This document shows positions 50,901 to 59,041 of a DNA stretch of 64,000 nucleotides, one piece after another. A model generated the notes under the pieces. The model searched no databases. It was not told where the DNA came from and saw only the letters and a list, made by a program, of their open reading frames with translations. The position numbers and the translations under genes are program-made. Positions within the stretch are counted from its first letter, which is position 1. The number at the start of each line of letters is the position of its first letter. The stretch comes from an uncultured Alphaproteobacteria bacterium (GTDB lineage Bacteria; Pseudomonadota; Alphaproteobacteria; CAAGCB01; CAG-977), in NCBI GenBank assembly GCA_934277945.1, contig CAKQWA010000005.1:61701-125700 (forward strand), in the 5' to 3' direction.

Positions 50901-52165
50901 GCGCCGTTGACGGACACCATTTCCGCGCGTCCTTTCAACAGCGAATTTCCGGGGAAGGACATTTCAAAATCGTTCACGCCGAGAGTGCCGTCCGCGTCCG
51001 CGACGGTGAATTTGACATAGCGCACGTTGTCGCGGTTGTATTCAAACGTGTCCATGTTCACTTTAACGTTCGTTTTAACGTCCTTAAAGGCGGGCAGAAC
51101 GTACTTCGCCGCAAACACGGCGAATTGTCCGCCGTGCGCGGCAAACGGATTCGCCGAAAATTTAGAAACGTTCAGCGCGCCTTCCAGCGACGAGGCGATG
51201 ACGACGGTGCCGGCTTCGTCCGTTCCCGCCGTTTCGCGCGTGAAAGTCAACTGACCCGACGCGGAGGATTCGCCGTATTTGAACAACAGATCCTTGACGG
51301 CGAACGCTCCCGTTTCCAAATTGATGCGCGCGGTCGTGTTGCCGGACAGTTCGGCGAAGAAATCGCCTGCAAGTTCGGCTTCGGGAAAGAACATTTTAAA
51401 GGCGGCGTTTGTTTTGCGCACGTCGAAATTGACGCTCCCCTCCCACACGCTTTCTTCGCGCTGGGAAAAGCCGCCGGAAAAAGACAAAATCGTTTCGGAC
51501 GGAACGTGAATCAGATTTGCGGAAAACGACGGCAGGGCGTTTTTTTCCAACTTCGGCGTTTTAATGGAAAACCGCCAGTTGTCCTCCTGCAATTTGACGG
51601 TGCCTTCCAAAGAGAAAGGTCCCTGCAAACTGTCGGCGAAGATTTCGACGTTGAAATTGTCGAGTTTTCTTTCCGGTTTGCCGCGCTTTTTAACCGTCAC
51701 CGCCGCTTCGCTGATCAAGATGCTTTCAAAGCGGAAATCGGGCGGCTGGGTGCGGGAGTTCAGAAAGCCGAAACGGTAGTTCCACTGCCCGTCTTCCAGT
51801 TGTTCGACGAACAGTTCGGGCTTGACGAACGTGATTTTCCTGATAATCGCTTTCCGGCGGAACAGCGCGCCCGAATCGAGCGTGATCTCCATGGACGGCG
51901 CGACAAGCAGGTTCGGCGCGGACGCGCCCGCCGCGTTTTTGATTTCGACGCGTTTGAATTTCAAAGTCGGGGTCGGACGCATGGAAAAGACCGGCTCTCC
52001 CGAAACGACCATGCGCGTTCCGGTGATTTTGCCGACTTTTTCGGCGATCTCCTGCGACACGCCGCCCCAGTTGATCGTCGAGGGCAAAAGAAAGTAGGCT
52101 CCCGCGCCGCCGACAATTAAAAAGACGGCAAGTCCGATAAGAATCTTTTTCAATTTACCGCTCAT
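47948..52165 (-). CDS. AsmA-family envelope protein with coiled-coil C-terminus
   Basis: The 1405-residue protein has an N-terminal membrane anchor (KILIGLAVFLIVGGAGAYFLL) and the AsmA opening NWGGVSQEIAEKVGKITG, then a long beta-rich periplasmic region with repeating lipid-transfer-like strands. An AsmA_2-type segment ends near ATLQPVELTFDGKKFL. After about residue 1050 it switches to helices rich in Glu/Lys, including AxRxxLEEQ repeats, ending in a Pro/Thr tail (IIIRRN). AsmA and TamB-like proteins form hydrophobic bridges that move phospholipids to the outer membrane. The coiled-coil tail is not usual for the family. It lies 38 bp downstream of upp. Confidence 0.8.
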   Translation of the reverse strand: MSGKLKKILIGLAVFLIVGGAGAYFLLPSTINWGGVSQEIAEKVGKITGTRMVVSGEPVFSMRPTPTLKFKRVEIKNAAGASAPNLLVAPSMEITLDSGALFRRKAIIRKITFVKPELFVEQLEDGQWNYRFGFLNSRTQPPDFRFESILISEAAVTVKKRGKPERKLDNFNVEIFADSLQGPFSLEGTVKLQEDNWRFSIKTPKLEKNALPSFSANLIHVPSETILSFSGGFSQREESVWEGSVNFDVRKTNAAFKMFFPEAELAGDFFAELSGNTTARINLETGAFAVKDLLFKYGESSASGQLTFTRETAGTDEAGTVVIASSLEGALNVSKFSANPFAAHGGQFAVFAAKYVLPAFKDVKTNVKVNMDTFEYNRDNVRYVKFTVADADGTLGVNDFEMSFPGNSLLKGRAEMVSVNGAPLMRGTADLASDNVGTALRWMNAPLPEEIPQNLLRSLSLKTHFSFSLDELSFSGAEFKIDLTEGKGAGTFGLGERNDIYIAADVNELNFDAYFPEKRNASKMFVNQLIQQKSGAEKVKMLFEKLAFLNTTDLRLDISSQLVTWADTKMQNVVVKTNVKNGMMIVEDLSSTDFFKSSVSLKGYVTGFGSMPTFSENGLDIVFETRQFKSFGKDIGMELPKNFERFTGSDSILLKGNLSGALTKLNVNMFAGFGKFSFDAAGNIDLTPNGVDFEMGVSRLKHDNFRNFVRFFAEGYRPAGQKPVAMTFVGRVVKKADDYHVNMNAGTQIDGKNLTGVLDIRREPQKKTVVSADLNIVDALDVAPLLPDMKLTQPPMQSEEKRPVFAFLGDEPLFQKTAPDFSFMGDYLADVRFKAAGLIWQGADFKDVDGALTLNDGKINLSITSAKWNDGALTAKVLLDTREGVAVSSQIDLAAMKSETGVFGGKDFDLSFNQLNLSLTLQASGATAADAFRSLEGKGRLHIDGAAFHKMNLLMITKSLTDRKLPDQATFDTLATSGKTVFDNVTAPIEIMAAKATLQPVELTFDGKKFLQSKVIYDFPSRVLDATFELPVSQNPSAPALKKVISRNENTASVRSNNTAVLGFFVKEREELDKKLQMEEENRKQRELMLKQKQTEEKKAGLRPLESRMALETGSAKEKYARVVEISKKTKLDAAQIFQMSLDVKALEDFEARVNALLQQEEVNAEEVKALEDFGTLKVPVLKKKIQQMYDIAVLSVSRLEISEANEKGKALLTEIIKKTVKNPDFSDTADEARGLLKGLDDIAVQSQKENDMTALTVNAGKVAALVSQIEELNLKLDGLIAAEAQRLKDEEIARQKALEEQARIAAEKQKAAQQSAEDKKEVKKQAKKESGMVILRKEGSKVIRINMETPHEKTGDVEASGTSDNDAQPAPDASSPETNADAQPPSSDQPEKKTPAKPIIIRRN

Positions 52166-52203
52166 GCGATCGACTCCGACAAACAGATTCGTATGTTACG
52201 ACA

Positions 52204-52860
52204 TTATCTGGGATTTGTCCCGAACAAACGGTCGCCCGCGTCGCCCAAACCGGGGACGATATAGGCGTGGTCGTTCAGTTTTTCGTCGACGGAAGCGACG
52301 TAAACCGGCACGCTCGGATGCTCTTTATAAAAGACGTTGACGCCTTCGGGCGCGGCGACCAGTGCCAAAAAGATGATTTTATCCTCCGGCACGCCGCGTT
52401 TGCGCAGCGTCTCGACGGCGGCGTTCGCGGAATTTCCCGTCGCCAGCATCGGATCGACCAAAATGAACAGGCGGTCTTCGACGGGCGGCAGTTTGACCAG
52501 ATATTCGACCGGTTTCAGCGTTTCGGGATCGCGGTACAGCCCGATGTGACCGACTTTCGCGGAGGGCACCAGCTGCAGCAAGCCGTCCGCCATGCCGATT
52601 CCCGCGCGCAGAATCGGGACGATGACCAGTTTTTTGCCCGCGATGACGGGAGCGGTCATCGGGCACAGCGGCGTTTCGATTTCCTCGTACGTCAGCGCCA
52701 GATTCCTTGTGACTTCGTATCCCATCAGCAAGGCGATTTCTTTAAGCAGTTCGCGGAACGTGCGAGTCGACGTCGTTTTGTCGCGCATGCGCGTCAGCTT
52801 GTGCTGGATCAGCGGATGGGTCAAAACGTGAAAGGAAGGATACTTATCCAAAGAAAACAT
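52204..52860 (-). CDS. upp: Uracil phosphoribosyltransferase
   Basis: The 218-residue enzyme converts uracil and PRPP to UMP. The PRPP loop is LVDPMLATGNSA; other conserved parts are PILRAGIGMADGL, VGHIGLYRDPETL and VPGLGDAGDRLFGT at the end. It supplies UMP from uracil brought in by UraA or released by nucleoside phosphorylases. A GGGGG ribosome-binding site precedes the ATG. It is divergent from the cdd operon. Confidence 0.95.
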   Translation of the reverse strand: MFSLDKYPSFHVLTHPLIQHKLTRMRDKTTSTRTFRELLKEIALLMGYEVTRNLALTYEEIETPLCPMTAPVIAGKKLVIVPILRAGIGMADGLLQLVPSAKVGHIGLYRDPETLKPVEYLVKLPPVEDRLFILVDPMLATGNSANAAVETLRKRGVPEDKIIFLALVAAPEGVNVFYKEHPSVPVYVASVDEKLNDHAYIVPGLGDAGDRLFGTNPR

Positions 52861-52974
52861 AACAAAACCCCCAACGGCAGATTAAACTTTTTATCTTATA
52901 AAGGACGGTGCATCCAAAACCAACCTTTTTTTTTACACCTTTTTAAGAAAATGTTAGTTTATGGAAAATTTTTC

Positions 52975-52996
52975 TGTTATTACTGATGCAATAACA
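52975..52996. promoter_or_regulatory. Inverted repeat, candidate operator for the nucleoside operon
   Basis: TGTTATT (52975-52981) and AATAACA (52990-52996) are perfect inverted 7-bp arms around an 8-base spacer. The site lies between divergent upp and cdd, 66 bases upstream of the cdd ATG. It resembles operators of DeoR/CytR-type nucleoside repressors (TGTTA arms), but no such repressor is encoded in this window. Confidence 0.55.
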
Positions 52997-53028
52997 TCTT
53001 CCGGATGAAAGGGTTTCGCCGGAAGGAT
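52996..53028 (+). promoter_or_regulatory. Leader hairpin upstream of cdd
   Basis: ATCTTCCGG (52996-53004) pairs with CCGGAAGGAT (53019-53028) with one bulge. No T-run follows, so it is a leader structure rather than a terminator. Its first base adjoins the operator repeat. Confidence 0.45.
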
Positions 53029-53062
53029 TGTTTGAAATTCAGGCAAAAGTATGGGGAAAGCC

Positions 53063-53467
53063 ATGACGACTTTAAACGAAATGCTTTCCGCCGCGCGCGA
53101 CGCGATGGGCAAGGCTTATGTGCCGTATTCGCACTTCCGCGTCGGCGCCGTCATCAAGGCGGCGAGCGGCAAAATGTACGTCGGCTGCAACGTCGAAAAC
53201 GCATCCTATCCGGTCGGGTCTTGCGCGGAGCAATCCGCCATTTCCGCCATGATTATGGGCGGCGACACAAAAATTGACGAAATCGTCGTCATGGGCGACG
53301 GGGAAAATCTTGTGTCCCCCTGCGGCGCGTGCAGACAGCGCATCCGCGAATTTTCGACTCCGCAAACGAAAATACACATCTGCGATCAAAACGGCGTGCG
53401 CGAAACCGTCACGCTGGCGGAAATGTTGCCGCTGTCCTTCGGTCCCGAAAATCTCGCGGGAAAATGA
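53063..53467 (+). CDS. cdd: Cytidine deaminase
   Basis: The 134-residue homotetrameric-type enzyme turns cytidine and deoxycytidine into uridine and deoxyuridine. Zinc and catalytic residues are C54 and E56 (CAEQSA) with C87 and C90 (PCGACRQ). VPYSHFRVGA and NVENASYPVG bind substrate. The start MTTLNEML is preferred over an ATG 12 bases upstream because GGGGA is spaced five bases before it and the protein then begins at the usual point. It is the first gene of the nucleoside operon. Confidence 0.95.
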   Translation: MTTLNEMLSAARDAMGKAYVPYSHFRVGAVIKAASGKMYVGCNVENASYPVGSCAEQSAISAMIMGGDTKIDEIVVMGDGENLVSPCGACRQRIREFSTPQTKIHICDQNGVRETVTLAEMLPLSFGPENLAGK

Positions 53468-53508
53468 CGGCGATGATTAACTCTATGAACAAAAACGAGG
53501 TCTTTGTA

Positions 53509-54324
53509 ATGAAAGAAACTATCAATCAGGTTGCATCCCAGATTAAATCGAAAATCGGCGACTACGCCCCGAAAATCGGCATTATTTTAGGTTCCGGTCT
53601 GGGCGGTTTGGCAAAGGCGATTGAAAATCCGGTCGTCATTCCGTATCAGGATATCGAGGGCTTCCCCAAATCGACGGTGTCGGGTCACGCGGGTCAGCTG
53701 GTCATCGGCAAACTGAACGGCGTCGACGTTTTGTGTATGCAGGGCCGCGTCCACTTCTACGAAGGTCACAGCCCCGCGAGTTTGGCTCTGGTCATCCGCG
53801 CGTACAAGAAACTGGGCATCGAAACCATGATTTTGACGAACGCCGCCGGTTCTTTGGACAGCGACATGGCGCCGGGCAGCCTGATGATGATTTCCGATCA
53901 CATCAACCTGTCGGGCTGCAACCCCCTGATCGGACCGAATGACGAAGAATTCGGACCGCGCTTCCCCGACATGACCTACGCGTACGATCCCGCTCTGCGC
54001 AAGAAACTGATTCACGCCGCCGAAAAAGAAGGCATCAATATGTTCTCCGGCGTGTACATCATGACGTCGGGTCCGAACTTTGAAACGCCCGCCGAAATCA
54101 TGATGTTCCGCAGCCTTGGCGCGAACGCCGTCGGCATGTCCACGGTTTCCGAAACGCTGTGCGCCATTCACTGCGGCATGAAAGTCTGCGGCGTGTCCGT
54201 CATCACGAACTACGGCGCGGGCATGGTCAAAGAAAAAATGACCCACGAAGAAACGCTGTCCATGGCGAACGAGGCCGGCGAAAAATTGCAGCGCATCATC
54301 ACGCGTCTGGTACCGGAGATTTAA
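53509..54324 (+). CDS. punA: Purine nucleoside phosphorylase (trimeric, PunA type)
   Basis: The 271-residue enzyme splits purine (deoxy)ribonucleosides with phosphate. Hallmarks are GIILGSGLGGLA (phosphate loop), VSGHAGQLVIG, MQGRVHFYEGHSP, TNAAGSLD, TSGPNFETPAEI and VGMSTVSETLCAIHCGMKV; these define the trimeric PNP family, not the hexameric DeoD. Several in-frame ATGs lie upstream, one overlapping cdd. The start MKETINQVASQ at 53509 is preferred because CGAGG is eight bases before it. Deoxyribose 1-phosphate from this enzyme feeds DeoB. Confidence 0.93.
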   Translation: MKETINQVASQIKSKIGDYAPKIGIILGSGLGGLAKAIENPVVIPYQDIEGFPKSTVSGHAGQLVIGKLNGVDVLCMQGRVHFYEGHSPASLALVIRAYKKLGIETMILTNAAGSLDSDMAPGSLMMISDHINLSGCNPLIGPNDEEFGPRFPDMTYAYDPALRKKLIHAAEKEGINMFSGVYIMTSGPNFETPAEIMMFRSLGANAVGMSTVSETLCAIHCGMKVCGVSVITNYGAGMVKEKMTHEETLSMANEAGEKLQRIITRLVPEI

Positions 54325-54326
54325 TC

Positions 54327-55085
54327 ATGAACATGAAAGAAATCGCAAAAAGAGGTTTGGAATCACTGGATTTGACATCGCTGAACGACACGGACACCGA
54401 ACAGACCATCATCGACTTGTGCGCCAAATCGCATGGCGACTTCGGTCACACGGCGGCGGTTTGCGTCTGGCCCCGTTTCGTCGCTCTGGCGAAAAAGGAA
54501 CTGGCGGGAACGCCGGTGCGCATCGCGACGGTCGTAAACTTCCCGCACGGAAGCACGGACGTTGAAGCGACCGTTGCCGAAACGACGCAGGCGATTAAAG
54601 ACGGCGCGGACGAAATCGACGTCGTCCTGCCCTACAAAGCATTCATGAGCGGCGACAAAGCGGCGGCGAAAGCACTGTTGACGGCGACGCGCGCGGCTTG
54701 CGGCGACAAAACGATGAAAGTCATCATTGAAAGCGGCGTTCTGGCGCACGCGGATTTGATTGCCGAAGCGTCGAAACTCTCGATTGAATGCGGCGCCGAT
54801 TTCATCAAGACGTCGACGGGCAAAACGTCCGTGTCGGCGACTCCGGAAGCGGCGAACGTCATGCTGGAAGTGATTCGCGATTCGGGCAAACCCGTCGGCT
54901 TCAAAGCGTCGGGCGGCGTTAAAACGACGGCGCAGGCGGGCGAATACATGGCTTTGGCGGACAAAATCATGGGCCCCGAATGGATCTCCCTGATGACGTT
55001 CCGTTTCGGCGCCAGCGGCTTGCGCGACGCGCTGATCGCTTCGCTGAACGGCGACGATTCCGTCAAATCGACGAGCGCTTACTAA
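54327..55085 (+). CDS. deoC: Deoxyribose-phosphate aldolase
   Basis: The 252-residue enzyme cleaves deoxyribose 5-phosphate to acetaldehyde and glyceraldehyde 3-phosphate through a Schiff base. The active-site lysine is in FIKTSTGK; another conserved lysine is in GFKASGGVKT; EIDVVLPYKAFMSGD and VCVWPRF (substrate loop) are also present. Length and spacing match the E. coli type. GGAG lies eight bases before the ATG. It starts two bases after punA. Confidence 0.95.
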   Translation: MNMKEIAKRGLESLDLTSLNDTDTEQTIIDLCAKSHGDFGHTAAVCVWPRFVALAKKELAGTPVRIATVVNFPHGSTDVEATVAETTQAIKDGADEIDVVLPYKAFMSGDKAAAKALLTATRAACGDKTMKVIIESGVLAHADLIAEASKLSIECGADFIKTSTGKTSVSATPEAANVMLEVIRDSGKPVGFKASGGVKTTAQAGEYMALADKIMGPEWISLMTFRFGASGLRDALIASLNGDDSVKSTSAY

Positions 55086-55088
55086 AAA

Positions 55089-56402
55089 ATGCTTGCCCAA
55101 GAGGTCATTCGCCACAAACGCGACGGCAAAAAACTGACGGATGAGGAAATCGAATTCTTCATTCGGGGCGTCGCGGACTGGTCCGTTTCGGAATGTCAAA
55201 TCGCGGCGTTCGCCATGGCGGTTTGCCTGAAAGGACTGGATTGCGACGAAACGGTCGCTTTGACAAAGGCGATGGCATCTTCGGGACAGACGATGTCGTG
55301 GGCGGACTTGAACGGACCCGTTATCGACAAACATTCCACGGGCGGCGTCGGAGACAAAGTCAGCGCGATACTCGCGCCCGTTCTGGCGGCGTGCGGCGCG
55401 TACGTCCCGATGATTTCGGGGCGCGGGCTGGGACACACGGGGGGAACGGTCGACAAGTTCGACTCCATTTCCGGCTACTCGGTTCTGCCCGACACGGAAA
55501 CTTTTCACAGGGTGGTCAAAGAGGTCGGATGCGCCGTCATCGGCGCGACGAGCGATTTGGCGCCTGCGGACAAGCGGATTTACGCCGTCCGCGACGCGAC
55601 GGACACAATCGAGTCGCCGTCGCTGATTACGGCGTCCGTCCTGTCGAAAAAACTGGCGGGAGGCGCAAACGCGCTTGTCGTCGACTTGAAATGCGGCAAC
55701 GGCGCGTTTATGTCTAACATTGACGACGCGCGCACGCTTGCCGGATTGACCGTTACGGTGGCGCAAAAAGCGGGATTGCCCGCCCGCGCTCTGATAACGG
55801 ACATGAATCAGGTGTTGGGCCGCACGGTCGGCAACGCTTTGGAAATTGCCGAAGCGGTCGAATTCCTGAAAGGTTCTTACAGAGAACCGCGTCTGCTTGC
55901 TGTTTCGACGGCTCTGTGTTCTGAGGCCCTGTTATTAACGGGTCTGGCAGCCGATCGCGACGCAGCGCGGACGAAAATACAAGGAGCCTTGGATTCGGGA
56001 AAGGCGGCGGAAATTTTCGCGCGCATGGTTGCGGCGATGGGCGGTCCCGCCGATTTCATCGACAACCCGCAGAAGCATTTGCCGCAAGCGGCGTTTGTCC
56101 GTCCCGTTTTGGCGGAAAAAAGCGGTTATATCCGCACCGTCGACACAAGGCAAATCGGCAACGCGTTCGTCGTTTTGGGCGGAGGGCGTTCGCCGGTGAC
56201 GCAAAAGCCCGACTTCGCCGTCGGCTTTGCGGATTTCGCGTCCGTCGGCTCTTACGTCGAGAAAGGCGCGCCTTTGGCGGTAATTCATGCACAAAATGAA
56301 GAAACCTTTGCCCAAGCCGAGAAAATGGTGCATAATTACGTCGAAATATGTGAAGGCAAGTCGGAGCCTTATCCGACGGTCTATGAAACGATAACTGTGT
56401 AA
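55089..56402 (+). CDS. deoA: Thymidine phosphorylase
   Basis: The 437-residue enzyme splits thymidine and deoxyuridine with phosphate. Phosphate-binding loop DKHSTGGVGDKVS (80-92), with K81, S83 and S92, is intact, as are S110 and T120 (SGRGLGHTGGT). The base-binding part VRDATDTIES... and SVLSKKLAGG is present, corresponding to R171, S186 and K190 of the E. coli enzyme. The family signature has Asp where Glu is usual. It begins three bases after deoC. Confidence 0.94.
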   Translation: MLAQEVIRHKRDGKKLTDEEIEFFIRGVADWSVSECQIAAFAMAVCLKGLDCDETVALTKAMASSGQTMSWADLNGPVIDKHSTGGVGDKVSAILAPVLAACGAYVPMISGRGLGHTGGTVDKFDSISGYSVLPDTETFHRVVKEVGCAVIGATSDLAPADKRIYAVRDATDTIESPSLITASVLSKKLAGGANALVVDLKCGNGAFMSNIDDARTLAGLTVTVAQKAGLPARALITDMNQVLGRTVGNALEIAEAVEFLKGSYREPRLLAVSTALCSEALLLTGLAADRDAARTKIQGALDSGKAAEIFARMVAAMGGPADFIDNPQKHLPQAAFVRPVLAEKSGYIRTVDTRQIGNAFVVLGGGRSPVTQKPDFAVGFADFASVGSYVEKGAPLAVIHAQNEETFAQAEKMVHNYVEICEGKSEPYPTVYETITV

Positions 56403-56413
56403 AGGATAGCACA

Positions 56414-57643
56414 ATGAAAAGAGTTGTCATTTTGATGTTGGATTCTTTTGGTGTCAGCGCCCTGCCCGATGCGGACAAATTCAACGACGTCGGCGCGTCG
56501 ACGCTGGGACACATCGCGCAGTATTGCGCGGAGGGCAAAGCGGAAAAAGACCGCACGGGTCCTCTGAACATTCCCAACATGGTCAAATTGGGCTTGGGTG
56601 AAATCTACAAACAATGCACAGGCGAATATCTGCCGAATTTGCAGATTCCCGTTTCCGAAATCACGGGTGCTTACGGCTTTTGCAAAGAAGTGTCCAAAGG
56701 CAAAGACACGACCAGCGGTCACTGGGAAATGGCGGGCGTTCCCGTCACGTTCGACTGGGGCTACTTCCCGCCCGAATATCCCAGCTTCCCGCAGGATTTG
56801 ATTGACGAATTCGTCAAAGAGGCGAAAATCCCCGGCGTCATCGGCAACAAAGCCGCTTCCGGCACCGTCATTTTGGAAGAATTGGGCGAAGAACACATCA
56901 AGACGGGCAAACCCATCGTTTACACGTCTGCGGACAGCGTGTTCCAGATTTGCGCCCATGAAAAATACTTCGGTTTGGAACGCCTGTACGAAATCTGCCA
57001 CATCGCGCGCGATTTGCTGAACAAACGCACGGAAAACGGCTTGATCGCCCGCGTCATCGCCCGTCCTTTTGAAGGCGAAGACGCCAAATCGTTCAAGCGC
57101 ACGGGCGGTCGTCACGACTACTCCGTCCTGCCTCCCGCGCCGACTGTTCTGGATAAGATGAAAGCCGCCGGCGGCAACGTCATCTCCATCGGCAAAATCA
57201 GCGACATTTTCGCGGCGCAGGGCATCACCGAAGCGGTGAAAGCCGTCGGATTGCCCGAAATTTTCGACCGCACGCTCGAACAGGTGAAAACCGCGGGCGA
57301 CCGTTCGATCATTTTCCCGAACTTCGTCGACTTTGATATGTACTACGGTCACCGCCGCGACGTGTCCGGTTATGCGCGCGGCTTGGAATACTTCGATTCG
57401 CGCCTGCCGGAACTGATGAAAGAACTCAAAGAAGGCGACATCGTGTTCATCACCGCCGACCACGGTTGCGACCCGACGTATCGCGGCACGGATCACACGC
57501 GCGAATACGTTCCCGTCATCATGTTCGGCAAGGGTGTGAAACCCCGCTTCCTCGGATGCCGCGACACCTATTCCGACATCGGTCAGACGATTGCCGAATA
57601 CTTCGGATTGGAAGGTTTCGAGCACGCGAAATCCTTGGCGTAA
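56414..57643 (+). CDS. deoB: Phosphopentomutase
   Basis: The 409-residue alkaline-phosphatase-superfamily enzyme moves phosphate between C1 and C5 of ribose and deoxyribose, linking the phosphorylases to DeoC. Metal sites are visible in MLDSFGVSALPDADKF, VFIT-ADHGCDPTYRGTDHTRE and NFVDFDMYYGHRRDV; the phosphorylated Thr segment is GTLGHI-like (STLGHIAQY). It follows deoA after 11 bp with an AGGATA ribosome-binding site. A terminator follows it. Confidence 0.95.
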   Translation: MKRVVILMLDSFGVSALPDADKFNDVGASTLGHIAQYCAEGKAEKDRTGPLNIPNMVKLGLGEIYKQCTGEYLPNLQIPVSEITGAYGFCKEVSKGKDTTSGHWEMAGVPVTFDWGYFPPEYPSFPQDLIDEFVKEAKIPGVIGNKAASGTVILEELGEEHIKTGKPIVYTSADSVFQICAHEKYFGLERLYEICHIARDLLNKRTENGLIARVIARPFEGEDAKSFKRTGGRHDYSVLPPAPTVLDKMKAAGGNVISIGKISDIFAAQGITEAVKAVGLPEIFDRTLEQVKTAGDRSIIFPNFVDFDMYYGHRRDVSGYARGLEYFDSRLPELMKELKEGDIVFITADHGCDPTYRGTDHTREYVPVIMFGKGVKPRFLGCRDTYSDIGQTIAEYFGLEGFEHAKSLA

Positions 57644-57655
57644 TCAACAAAAAGG

Positions 57656-57685
57656 AAAGGCGTCGTTTCTGACGGCGCCTTTTTC
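57656..57685 (+). terminator. Terminator between deoB and the second deoA-like gene
   Basis: AAAGGCG (57656-57662) pairs with CGCCTTT (57676-57682), with TCG/CGG pairs inside (one G-T), and a T-run follows. It lies 13 bp after deoB and 24 bp before the next gene, so the second phosphorylase-like gene depends on readthrough or its own promoter. Confidence 0.85.
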
Positions 57686-57708
57686 TTATTTTCAACGGCG
57701 CGGCGCAG

Positions 57709-59016
57709 ATGCAAATTCAGCAAATCATTCATCACAAGCGCGAATGTCTTAAACTGACAGAGCGGGAAATTGACGCTTTCGTTCAAGGCGTGAACGATTG
57801 GTCCGTTTCCGACGGTCAAATCGCCGCCATGATGATGGCTTTGTTGATAAACGGCGTGGACGTTGATGAACTGACCGCTTTCATCAGGGCGATCGTCGGC
57901 ACGGGGCTTGTCATCGACTGGTCGCAAACGGCATTGAACGGACCGGTCGTCAATCTGTCCGCCATGGCGGGCGTGGGAGACAAATTGGAGATTATCGCCG
58001 CTCCCTTGCTGGCGGCGTGCGGCGCGTACGTCCCGATGATTTCTGACAGGATGCAGTATCACGCGGGCGGCACGCTTGACAAATTGGAAGGCATCAAAGG
58101 CTTTTCGTCGCGCCCGTCGGTCAACCGCTTCAAACGCGTTTTGCAGGAAGCCGGATGCGCGTTCATGACGCCGAGCGAAGAAATCGTCCCCGCCGATTCG
58201 CGTATTCAAAGCATCCGCGACGTGTCCGCGACGGTCAACAGCATCCCGCTGATGATCATGTCCCTGTTAAGCAAGAAAATCGCGGGCGGCGCGGACAATC
58301 TGACGCTTGACATCAAAGTCGGCAACGGCGCGTTTACGCAGGATCGGGCGGCGGCGGACGCTTGCGCGGATTTGTTTGAAAAAGCGGCGGCGGCGTTCAA
58401 CGTCAAAACGTCCGTCACTTTTTCGCAAATGGATTACGTCACCGGCACGACGGTCGGCAACGCGCTGGAAGTGTGGGAAGCGACGAACTATCTGACGGCT
58501 TCGGCGCAAAACCGCAACCCCGACATTCATCAGTTGGTCATGCGCGTGTGCGCGACCGCCCTGTTGCACAACAATCTGGCGGCAAACGAGCGCGACGCGG
58601 TGACAAAACTGGAAGACGCGCTGAATTCCGGCAGAGCGGCGGAACAATTCGGCAGAATGTTGACGGCGCAAGGCGTTTCGGCGGCGTTTTTAACAAATCC
58701 CGAAGCGTTTTTGCCCTCCGCGTCCGTCATCCGCCCGATTTACCCCGAAACAGAGGGATACGTCGAAAGCATCAATCTGCGCTGGCTGGGCTTGTCGCTG
58801 ATTGAAATGGGCGGCGGGCATCTGTATTTGGAACACAAGATAGATTACGCGGCGGGATACTCCAATTTGTGCCGTCCGGGGATGTTCGTTTCCCCGCGCA
58901 CGCCGCTGGCTTTCGTCCATGCGAACGACGTCGCCGCCGCCGAAGAAGCCGCCGTCCACCTGCGCGGCGCCGTTAAAATTTCCGAAACGTCCCTGCCGAA
59001 AACATGGGCGTTTTAA
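57709..59016 (+). CDS. Thymidine phosphorylase-like paralogue without phosphate-binding loop
   Basis: The 435-residue protein aligns along its whole length with the DeoA encoded 1.3 kb upstream. The phosphate-binding loop DKHSTGGVGDKVS has become VNLSAMAGVGDKLE (81-94): K, H, S and T are lost, and the following Ser is Glu94. The Ser112 and Thr122 equivalents in ISDRMQYHAGGT remain. The base-binding parts IRDVSATVNS and SLLSKKIAGG, matching R171, S186 and K190 of E. coli DeoA, are kept. It should bind a pyrimidine but hardly phosphate, so it may be a pseudoenzyme, a sensor or an enzyme with another acceptor. It is not truncated. Confidence 0.85.
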   Translation: MQIQQIIHHKRECLKLTEREIDAFVQGVNDWSVSDGQIAAMMMALLINGVDVDELTAFIRAIVGTGLVIDWSQTALNGPVVNLSAMAGVGDKLEIIAAPLLAACGAYVPMISDRMQYHAGGTLDKLEGIKGFSSRPSVNRFKRVLQEAGCAFMTPSEEIVPADSRIQSIRDVSATVNSIPLMIMSLLSKKIAGGADNLTLDIKVGNGAFTQDRAAADACADLFEKAAAAFNVKTSVTFSQMDYVTGTTVGNALEVWEATNYLTASAQNRNPDIHQLVMRVCATALLHNNLAANERDAVTKLEDALNSGRAAEQFGRMLTAQGVSAAFLTNPEAFLPSASVIRPIYPETEGYVESINLRWLGLSLIEMGGGHLYLEHKIDYAAGYSNLCRPGMFVSPRTPLAFVHANDVAAAEEAAVHLRGAVKISETSLPKTWAF

Positions 59017-59041
59017 CAGACTGAATATAAAGGATTGCACT

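Noticed and set aside
54363..55766. Open frame of 467 codons on the minus strand
   Set aside because: Antisense to deoC and deoA, both of which have intact catalytic motifs.
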